From: Candidatus Zhuqueibacterota bacterium 4484_219
GTDB taxonomy: Bacteria > Zhuqueibacterota > JdFR-76 > 4484-219
Assembly (NCBI GenBank): GCA_002085035.1
Contig: MZGM01000109.1
Span: 1 to 5,422 of the forward strand
Length of the DNA stretch: 5,422 nucleotides
Reading direction: 5' to 3'
The notes under the pieces were generated by a model. That model ran no database searches. It worked only from the letters and a program-made list of their open reading frames with translations, and was not told the DNA's origin. Shown one piece after another: positions 1 through 5,422 of the stretch (its first letter is position 1; the number at the start of each line of letters is the position of its first letter). Both the position numbers and the translations under genes were made by a program.

Positions 1-8
1 TTATTTGG

Positions 9-15
9 TCCTTTT
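9..15 (-). promoter_or_regulatory. Possible ribosome binding site for a next gene beyond the left edge
   Basis: After the folP stop the minus strand reads AAAAGGA and then eight bases to the window edge. That spacing would suit a start codon just outside the window, continuing the operon. In many bacteria the gene after folP in this cluster is a diadenylate cyclase (cdaA/dacA), but nothing of such a gene is visible here, so this is only a suggestion. Confidence 0.3.
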
Positions 16-30
16 TATCAAAATATAATT

Positions 31-1107
31 TTATCCAGAGACCCCTGCTGCCCCTGCTGCCCCTGCTTGAGTGCGATTTTTATCTCTCTTGAGATTCGCC
101 TGCCAGTGCTCATTGGCTCGTGGTAGAGCAGTTGCGAGTAAGGGGAGCCGTTGCAACAACACATAATTGTCATGTAAACGCTTACCAAAGCCTATGCCAG
201 GATCAATAACTATTTGCTCTTCCGACACTCCAGCCCGGTGGGCTCGGGTAATTCCCTCTTTTAGATAATCTATTACTTCTCCTAGTAAGTCCAAATAACG
301 AGGATCCCGCTGCATTTCCCGTGGTGTGCCTTTGATGTGCATCAAGACCACAGGCACCTGGTACTTTGCGACTATCTCAGGCAACTCCAGATCAAAATGA
401 AACCCACTGATGTCATTCACCATGTGCGCCCCAGCTTGAAGCGCTGCCTCCGCTACCGGAGCTTTGTAAGTATCTATTGAGATTGGCACGGTCACGTTTT
501 TCACTAAAGCTTCTATTACTGGTAGTACACGATCCAACTCTTCCTGCACCGAGATTGACTGCGCCCCGGGCCGCGTAGATTCTCCCCCCACATCAATTAC
601 ATCAGCCCCTTCTGCCTCCAAGCGTAAACCACGTTCTACTGCCTGCTCCGCATGATGATAACGCCCTCCATCATAGAATGAATCGGGAGTAACATTCAAG
701 ATTCCCATTATGTGGGTACGTTTATGGAGAAGTAATTTCTTACCTCGGCAATCTAACTCATATTTTTGCGGCTGTTGCAGATTAATCAAATTCTGACATT
801 CGACTAATAATTGAGGGCTAAGATTCGCATTCTTCTGCCATTCTTCCACTAATTCTTTAAAGACATCAAGCCCTATCTGCACATGAAGCACCTGTCTGCT
901 TTCCGGCCATGTGCTGAATTCAACTACTCCCCCTTTGCTAAGCAATTGCTCCATCAAGAATACCTGTTCTCTGTCACTGAGGTTGGAAAATTGCAAACGC
1001 AAAATTCGCTTCCCCGACCACCCACTGACTTCGCCTTTCATTAACCAATTTTGCAATCGGGTCTCGAACTGACCAGGCAACTCTACAAAGTAGCGCAAAT
1101 ATTTCAT
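31..1107 (-). CDS. folP: Dihydropteroate synthase, N-terminally extended and lacking the normal C-terminus
   Basis: DHPS joins 6-hydroxymethyl-dihydropterin diphosphate to p-aminobenzoate to make dihydropteroate in folate synthesis. Residues 134-325 are an unmistakable DHPS TIM barrel: MGILNVTPDSFYDGG (134-148, pterin site Asn138), GGESTRPGA (174-182), SIDTYK (210-215, Asp212), VNDISG (230-235, Asn231), MHIKGTP (256-262) and DPGIGFGK (302-309, Asp302). An extra domain of about 125 residues precedes the barrel, as in some bacterial DHPS proteins. After NYVLLQRLPLLATALP the reading becomes unrelated: the expected continuation with the SRKSFIG lysine and the final RVHDV arginine/histidine, roughly 80 residues in E. 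coli FolP, is absent, replaced by a polar tail ending in a Gly/Ala repeat. Neither other minus-strand frame restores these motifs. Loss of those residues should impair activity, so this may be a broken or misassembled gene. The ATG lies 7 bp after the TPR gene stop and has no Shine-Dalgarno site, which suggests coupling. Confidence 0.88.
   Translation of the reverse strand: MKYLRYFVELPGQFETRLQNWLMKGEVSGWSGKRILRLQFSNLSDREQVFLMEQLLSKGGVVEFSTWPESRQVLHVQIGLDVFKELVEEWQKNANLSPQLLVECQNLINLQQPQKYELDCRGKKLLLHKRTHIMGILNVTPDSFYDGGRYHHAEQAVERGLRLEAEGADVIDVGGESTRPGAQSISVQEELDRVLPVIEALVKNVTVPISIDTYKAPVAEAALQAGAHMVNDISGFHFDLELPEIVAKYQVPVVLMHIKGTPREMQRDPRYLDLLGEVIDYLKEGITRAHRAGVSEEQIVIDPGIGFGKRLHDNYVLLQRLPLLATALPRANEHWQANLKRDKNRTQAGAAGAAGVSG
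42..67 (-). repeat. 9-bp tandem repeat in the 3' end of folP
   Basis: The plus-strand unit CCCCTGCTG occurs at 42-50 and 51-59, and a third copy at 60-67 matches eight of nine bases before diverging. On the coding strand it gives the Gly-Ala-Ala reading AGAAGAAG just before the folP stop. Because the unit is a multiple of three, slippage would change the length without shifting frame. The run is much more GC-rich than its surroundings and lies within the tail that does not match the DHPS family. Confidence 0.85.
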
Positions 1108-1114
1108 CAGACAT

Positions 1115-2698
1115 TTACTTGATGTTTAGTAACTCGGGATGTTTCTGCAACAACTTAACTAGATGACGGCGAGCCTCTTCGCAAAAGGAATCGTTTGCAC
1201 CATGACTGTAGTGGATGCGGAGACGTAAAAAACTCACCGCCTGTGCCAGATCTCCTTTCTTTTCGTGGATGTAAGCCAGATAAAGATAAGCATCAGGATT
1301 TACATGAGGCGTTTTTAAAGCACGGGTGAAGTAATCCGCGGCAGTATCCAGCTCCCCCTGGGTGTAATAGCCAACCCCCAGATTGTAAAGTGCCTGAGTA
1401 TTTGCTGGCTCGATTTCGAGCACATGACGAAACAACATTTGCATTTGTGCAAAATTACGGTTTTGCAAATACAACTTGCCCAATCCTATCAATGCATTCA
1501 CATTGTCCGGATTTAGAGCGAGCAGTCGCTGATATTGAGAAATTGCATCATCAAGCTGATTTTTTTGACAATAATAGTCCGCCAACCAGAGATATGCAGC
1601 AATACAGGTTGGATCAAGAAAAATAGCATATTTTAACAACGCCTCTTCATGCAAGAAGCCCAAATCACGATATCGAGAAGGATGTAAGCGACTAAGTGCC
1701 AGATAACAACCAGCGTTATTGCGATTTAACCGCAAACATTGCTTCAAACATCGCTCGGCCTGGTACCAATTTTCTCGTTGGATGAAATACTCTCCGTACA
1801 AACAGTACACCCACGCTAAATTGGGAGAAAGTTTCTTGGCTTGTAGTAAAAGAGCAGCAATTTCTCCCAGATCGGCATTAACATCGCCACCAAGAGCTTT
1901 TTTAGCTACTGCTTTTCGCAGGTACAAATGCGCTAACGCACAATAGCCCCACACAGCTTGGGGCCAGCGCTGGCAACAGCGGCGAAAATATTTCTCACTG
2001 GTAAGAGTGTCTCCTTTGAAAAAGGCAAATTGTCCCAAAGTGTAAGTTCGCCAAAAATCATCATCTAAAACAGCGGCAGGGGTATTTTGCTCTGTCCTCA
2101 AAGGATGTAATTGCTGACAAAGCTGCTTGCTAAGCTTAGAAGCAGCGTTTGTCAGACTATTAAACTGGAATTGAAAACGAAACACCAAATCTGCTTTGGG
2201 AAAAACAAGTATTTGTCCGTTTAGCTGCCGATGTAATGAATCGATTGTGAAGTAAACAACATAATCACAATTAAGTCTCTTAAAAAAATCTATTTGTGCT
2301 TTACTATCTGAAAAAATTTTCTGATTTGCCACACGATAAAGCCCTTCCGGAGGGTACACAAACCATTGCTGATCGGGGAGTTGTTTGATAAGATTGTAAT
2401 AAACAAGAAACTGGAAAGCATAATCTCGCCAGTGAACCCTTCCAGTTGAATAGCCATTTTGGGGAACAATCGCTATTCGTTTTTTTCGGGGGGGTGGTTT
2501 CCAAAAGATCCAGAGAGCGCCATAAATAAAAATGGACAAGAGCGTAACCGCAAACATCCATCGGTAAAGATGTCTCCGGTCCATTAATGAAGTATAGTGA
2601 TAAACAAACCAAATAATGAACCATCCAACTACCAGAAAAACGATCAGTAGGGAAATCCCTCCTGGCACATTACCGCATAAATAGTTGTACAAGTTCAT
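1115..2698 (-). CDS. Two-pass membrane protein with C-terminal TPR repeats, function unknown
   Basis: I do not recognise a named family. The 527-residue protein has two N-terminal hydrophobic helices (about 14-34 and 48-66), then a strongly basic stretch, PPPRKKR, at 68-74. Residues 73-198 read as an alternating alpha/beta domain: strand KRIAIVP, a helix, strand CDYVVYFTID (144-153), strand GQILVF (161-166), strand FRFQFQF (173-179) and an amphipathic helix. That pattern resembles FlgO/TolB-N-like domains often placed before TPRs, but this is a pattern match only. Residues 213-527 form a TPR array of about eight helix pairs; the clearest are near 296-329, 367-400, 401-434, 435-467 and 469-500, with family-typical phrases such as ALNPDN and ALYNLGVGYY. 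Thirteen cysteines and the basic flank after TM2 favour a cytoplasmic TPR domain, although the loop between the helices is basic too. The ATG lies one base after the ftsH stop with no Shine-Dalgarno site, implying translational coupling. TPR arrays bind proteins, so an adaptor or scaffold role with FtsH is a reasonable guess. Confidence 0.88.
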   Translation of the reverse strand: MNLYNYLCGNVPGGISLLIVFLVVGWFIIWFVYHYTSLMDRRHLYRWMFAVTLLSIFIYGALWIFWKPPPRKKRIAIVPQNGYSTGRVHWRDYAFQFLVYYNLIKQLPDQQWFVYPPEGLYRVANQKIFSDSKAQIDFFKRLNCDYVVYFTIDSLHRQLNGQILVFPKADLVFRFQFQFNSLTNAASKLSKQLCQQLHPLRTEQNTPAAVLDDDFWRTYTLGQFAFFKGDTLTSEKYFRRCCQRWPQAVWGYCALAHLYLRKAVAKKALGGDVNADLGEIAALLLQAKKLSPNLAWVYCLYGEYFIQRENWYQAERCLKQCLRLNRNNAGCYLALSRLHPSRYRDLGFLHEEALLKYAIFLDPTCIAAYLWLADYYCQKNQLDDAISQYQRLLALNPDNVNALIGLGKLYLQNRNFAQMQMLFRHVLEIEPANTQALYNLGVGYYTQGELDTAADYFTRALKTPHVNPDAYLYLAYIHEKKGDLAQAVSFLRLRIHYSHGANDSFCEEARRHLVKLLQKHPELLNIK

Positions 2699-2699
2699 T

Positions 2700-4736
2700 T
2701 CAATTTAGACTTTTCATTTTTTGGGCCTTACCCGAATTCTGATTATGACTGCGAGATTCTGTTGAACGTGTTCTTTTCTTTAGCCGGCTGGGAGCAAGTG
2801 TCTCCCCCTGGAGAACTTTATCGATTTCTTCTCCATCCAGAATTTCGCGTTCTAAAAGTGCCTCAGCTAAACGGTGCAGCTTATCTATATTTTCACTGAG
2901 CAACCGCTCGGCACGTGCAGACGCTTCCTGTACAATTTTGGTTATTTCTTCATCTATCAACTCTGCGGTTTTCTCACTGTAATCTTTGTGGCGAGCAAAT
3001 TCACGTCCCAGAAATATCTCTTCGTCTTTTTTGCCAAATGTCAGTGGACCCAGCTTTTCACTCATCCCCCACTCACACACCATTTTCCGAGCTAATTCAG
3101 TGGCACGTTCGATATCGTTGCCGGCTCCAGTAGTGAATTCATTAAGTACCAGTTTCTCTGCTGCCCTTCCGCCTAACAGTTGAGTCAACAAAGTTTCCAG
3201 GTAGGTGCGAGAGTGATTGTGTCGTTCATCAATAGGAAGATACGAAGTAGCCCCCAATGCTCTACCTCGGGGAATTATCGTAACCTTGTGTACTGGATCA
3301 GCACCCGGCAGAAGCTTTGCGACCAACACATGCCCTGATTCATGATAAGCGGTATTGCGTCGTTCTTGATCACTAATCAACAGACTCTTACGCTCAACCC
3401 CCATCATTATTTTATCTTTGGCTTCTTCAAAATCTTCCATCGAGACCTTCTTCTTATTTTTTCGCGCCGCCAGCAAAGCAGCTTCGTTAACCATGTTAGC
3501 CAAATCAGCTCCAGAAAAACCTGGAGTTCCCTTGGCTAACACAGAAATATCCACGTCATTTGCAAGAGGAATTTTACGAGTGTGAACCTTTATGATACCT
3601 TCGCGTCCGCGTACATCAGGTCGATCTACCACAATCTGGCGATCGAATCGTCCAGGACGCAATAAAGCCGAATCCAACACGTCAGGACGATTGGTAGCGG
3701 CGAGCAAAATTACGCCTTCATTAAAATCAAATCCATCCATTTCCACCAGAAGCTGATTCAGGGTTTGCTCACGCTCATCATGTCCACCACCAAGACCAGC
3801 TCCTCGATGTCTACCTACTGCATCGATCTCATCAATAAAAATAATACAGGGAGCGTTACGTTTCCCCTGCTCGAAAAGATCGCGCACGCGCGAAGCACCA
3901 ACCCCTACAAACATTTCCACAAAATCAGCACCACTGATGCTAAAAAATGGTACTCCAGCTTCTCCAGCAACCGCTTTAGCCAGTAGAGTTTTCCCAGTCC
4001 CTGGGGGACCTAACAACAATGCTCCTTTGGGAATACGACCACCCAATCTCTGAAATTTTTCTGGCTCCTTAAGAAACTCGATTATTTCTTTTAACTCCTG
4101 TTTAGCTTCGTCAGCACCCGCAACGTCATCAAAAGTCACTCTGGGTTTGTTTTCCACTAACATTTTAGCACGTGATTTTCCAAATGAAAAAATCCCCTTC
4201 GCACCACCTGCTTGCATCCGTCGGAAGATAAATAACCAAATAAGTGCTATCAAAATCCAGGGCAAAAAACTTAACAAATGACCAAACCAATCCAGCGAAC
4301 GTTCTCGAAAATCATACTGCACGCCGTATTTATCCCATTCCATCAACATCTTATCTTCCACAAATGGCAATATTACCTTGAAACGTCTGAATTTGATTAC
4401 CTTATTGTCAATCTGCACCGCACCTTCATATTTTAACAGGCCGTGAAATTCTTTCTCCTCAATAACCGCCTTCTCGATTGCGCCATCTTCTAAAAATTTG
4501 CGATATTGGGAATAACTGATGGTCGGTTCCTTTTTCCCTCCTAAATTGCTAAAAGCCTGAGCAAACAAAATTGACCCCAGGATGATTAAAATCCAGATGG
4601 TAAGAGAACGCGTAGTACGCTTCCATTGGGAATTACCATTCTTTTTATTGTCCTTCGACGGATCCTTCCGAAATGGTGAAGGAGGAGTAGACCGCTTATT
4701 TTTGCGACCATCTTTATTCTGTTTAAGTTCAACCAC
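2700..4736 (-). CDS. ftsH: ATP-dependent zinc metalloprotease FtsH
   Basis: The product is the membrane-anchored AAA+ protease that extracts and degrades misassembled membrane proteins and some cytosolic regulators, acting as a hexamer with ATPase and protease domains in the cytoplasm. Using the GTG start preferred here (678 residues), the order is: a Lys/Arg-rich N-terminal tail of about 43 residues, TM1 near 44-61, an extracytoplasmic domain of about 90 residues, TM2 near 155-172, then the AAA+ module with Walker A GPPGTGKT (244-250), pore motif MFVGVG (275-280), Walker B IIFIDEID (298-305) and second region of homology ending RPGRFDR (360-366), then the M41 protease with zinc motif HESGH (465-469) and the third ligand Asp in GAGNDIERA (about 541). 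All catalytic residues are present. A longer reading from GTG at 4751 would add five residues, but the GGAGG site lies within that extension and fits the GTG at 4736. The tail after the protease is short, basic and low in complexity. The stop is one base before the next gene. Confidence 0.97.
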   Translation of the reverse strand: MVELKQNKDGRKNKRSTPPSPFRKDPSKDNKKNGNSQWKRTTRSLTIWILIILGSILFAQAFSNLGGKKEPTISYSQYRKFLEDGAIEKAVIEEKEFHGLLKYEGAVQIDNKVIKFRRFKVILPFVEDKMLMEWDKYGVQYDFRERSLDWFGHLLSFLPWILIALIWLFIFRRMQAGGAKGIFSFGKSRAKMLVENKPRVTFDDVAGADEAKQELKEIIEFLKEPEKFQRLGGRIPKGALLLGPPGTGKTLLAKAVAGEAGVPFFSISGADFVEMFVGVGASRVRDLFEQGKRNAPCIIFIDEIDAVGRHRGAGLGGGHDEREQTLNQLLVEMDGFDFNEGVILLAATNRPDVLDSALLRPGRFDRQIVVDRPDVRGREGIIKVHTRKIPLANDVDISVLAKGTPGFSGADLANMVNEAALLAARKNKKKVSMEDFEEAKDKIMMGVERKSLLISDQERRNTAYHESGHVLVAKLLPGADPVHKVTIIPRGRALGATSYLPIDERHNHSRTYLETLLTQLLGGRAAEKLVLNEFTTGAGNDIERATELARKMVCEWGMSEKLGPLTFGKKDEEIFLGREFARHKDYSEKTAELIDEEITKIVQEASARAERLLSENIDKLHRLAEALLEREILDGEEIDKVLQGETLAPSRLKKRTRSTESRSHNQNSGKAQKMKSLN

Positions 4737-4744
4737 TATGTTAA

Positions 4745-4749
4745 CCTCC
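4745..4749 (-). promoter_or_regulatory. Ribosome binding site of ftsH
   Basis: On the minus strand GGAGG is followed by eight bases (TTAACATA) and then a GTG. This is ideal spacing and sets the ftsH start at 4736. The alternative in-frame GTG at 4749-4751 overlaps this site and has only A/T-rich sequence without a ribosome binding site upstream. It is the only strong Shine-Dalgarno sequence in front of any of the four genes. Confidence 0.8.
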
Positions 4750-4778
4750 ACAAAGATTTATTAATTTTTCTTTTACTT

Positions 4779-5357
4779 TTAATCAAATAGTTTCTCGGCT
4801 TCATTATCTAAAACATAAACTGCCCGCAAGTTGCGCAGCTTTTGGGAATAATCTAAACCATACCCTACTACAAACTCGGATGGAATTTCAAATCCCACAT
4901 AATCAACATTCACATCCTGTTGCACCATTTCCGACTTAAGCAATAAGGTTACAAAACGCAGTGTCCGTGGTTTCAACTTGCTGAGATGTTTTTGCAAAAA
5001 TTTAACCGATAGCCCCGAATCAACAATATCTTCTACTACAATTATGTCTCGTCCTTCTACCTGACAGTCGAGTTTGTTGTTCAATTTTATTTTGCCTGAA
5101 GAGTTTTTTTTATTCCCGTAGCTGGATATTTTAATAAAATCAACTTCGCAATCGATGGTCAATTCACGTATCAGATCGGCAATAAACACAAACCCACCCT
5201 TGAGAACACCGATCAGAATAGGACAACACCCATGATAATCCCTCGAGATTTGCTGTCCTAATTCTTTAACTCGTTTTTGAATTTTTTTCTCCGAAAGCAA
5301 TAACCGACAACACTCACCATGGGTAATTTTCTGAACCACACTTGAAAAGTTTTGCAT
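4779..5357 (-). CDS. hpt: Hypoxanthine/guanine phosphoribosyltransferase (purine salvage)
   Basis: This gene encodes a 192-residue cytoplasmic purine phosphoribosyltransferase that should convert hypoxanthine (and probably guanine) plus PRPP to IMP or GMP. The type I PRTase signature is clear: VVEDIVDSGLS at residues 107-117 is the PRPP-binding loop with its paired acidic residues, LKGGFVF at 52-58 is the pyrophosphate-contacting loop, ISSYG at 77-81 begins the flexible catalytic loop, and VGFEIPSEFVVGYGLDY at 154-170 is the family's C-terminal base-binding segment, followed by the usual RNLRAVYVL strand. Length is typical of bacterial Hpt (about 175-190 residues), with roughly 15 extra residues at the N-terminus. 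The ATG start is the first in frame; no Shine-Dalgarno site is visible before it, so a slightly later start cannot be excluded. It is the first gene of the cluster and lies 42 bp upstream of the preferred ftsH start. Substrate preference (hypoxanthine versus guanine) cannot be settled by reading. Confidence 0.95.
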   Translation of the reverse strand: MQNFSSVVQKITHGECCRLLLSEKKIQKRVKELGQQISRDYHGCCPILIGVLKGGFVFIADLIRELTIDCEVDFIKISSYGNKKNSSGKIKLNNKLDCQVEGRDIIVVEDIVDSGLSVKFLQKHLSKLKPRTLRFVTLLLKSEMVQQDVNVDYVGFEIPSEFVVGYGLDYSQKLRNLRAVYVLDNEAEKLFD

Positions 5358-5358
5358 A

Positions 5359-5407
5359 ACTAAGTGTTTACAGAACCATTAATTCCAATGTTACCAAGAA
5401 ACTTAGT
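5359..5407. repeat. Inverted repeat immediately upstream of hpt
   Basis: ACTAAGT at 5359-5365 and its exact reverse complement ACTTAGT at 5401-5407 flank 35 bp. The left arm sits one base from the hpt start codon. It could be an operator half-site pair or a long-range hairpin in the leader, but seven-base arms this far apart arise by chance fairly easily in A/T-rich DNA. No convincing -35/-10 promoter pair was found in the 65 bp upstream of hpt, and no gene end is seen there. Confidence 0.3.
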
Positions 5408-5422
5408 ATTTGAAAATTAAAA

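Noticed and set aside
20..32. AAAAT-ATA-ATTTT palindrome overlapping the folP stop
   Set aside because: It is only A/T pairs with five-base arms, far too weak for an intrinsic terminator and expected by chance in A/T-rich DNA.
73..99. Bulged hairpin (GCGA/TCGC plus ATCTC/GAGAT arms) considered as a terminator
   Set aside because: It lies within the folP reading frame, has a five-base bulge and is not followed by a run of T on the coding strand.
31..150. A frameshift hiding the normal DHPS C-terminus
   Set aside because: I read the other two minus-strand frames here: one stops quickly and the other gives a polar Gln/Gly-rich reading without SRKS or RVHD motifs, so the missing segment is not present in this window.
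2304..2624. A 106-codon minus-strand frame inside the TPR gene
   Set aside because: It overlaps the membrane and alpha/beta part of the TPR gene in another frame and shows no domain pattern of its own.
1390..3986. Several short plus-strand open frames opposite the TPR gene and ftsH
   Set aside because: They run antisense inside well-supported coding sequence, have no recognisable motifs and no ribosome binding sites; they are shadows of the minus-strand genes.

Overview
The window holds four genes, all read from the minus strand, packed into what looks like one transcription unit. In the direction of transcription (right to left) they are: a hypoxanthine/guanine phosphoribosyltransferase (hpt), the membrane AAA+ zinc protease FtsH, a two-pass membrane protein with a TPR-repeat C-terminal half that I do not recognise as a named family, and dihydropteroate synthase (folP). 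The spacers are about 42 bp (hpt-ftsH), 1 bp (ftsH-TPR gene) and 7 bp (TPR gene-folP), so co-transcription is very likely, and the last two junctions look translationally coupled. The 65 bp right of hpt and the 30 bp left of folP hold no gene; no RNA gene, CRISPR array, insertion sequence or convincing terminator is visible.

The hpt-ftsH-folP order is an old bacterial housekeeping arrangement, often continued by tilS upstream and a diadenylate cyclase gene downstream; neither of those lies in this window. The moderately AT-rich sequence, the long basic N-terminal extension on FtsH, the N-terminally extended DHPS and the weak use of Shine-Dalgarno sites would fit a poorly sampled bacterial lineage, perhaps around the FCB group or related candidate phyla. 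That placement is a low-confidence inference; no phylogenetic marker was compared.

Functionally the cluster joins purine salvage (Hpt), membrane protein quality control (FtsH) and folate synthesis (FolP), a linkage that is conserved but has no simple pathway logic. Two things depart from the ordinary. First, an unrecognised membrane-anchored TPR protein sits between ftsH and folP, one base after the ftsH stop; it is a candidate partner of FtsH. Second, the DHPS loses family similarity near residue 328 and ends in an unrelated 30-residue tail that includes a 9-bp tandem repeat. It therefore lacks the SRKSFIG-type lysine motif and the C-terminal RVHDV motif needed for pterin and pABA binding. 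As written, the folP product is probably not a normal active synthase; real truncation, rearrangement or an assembly error at a contig end are all possible.
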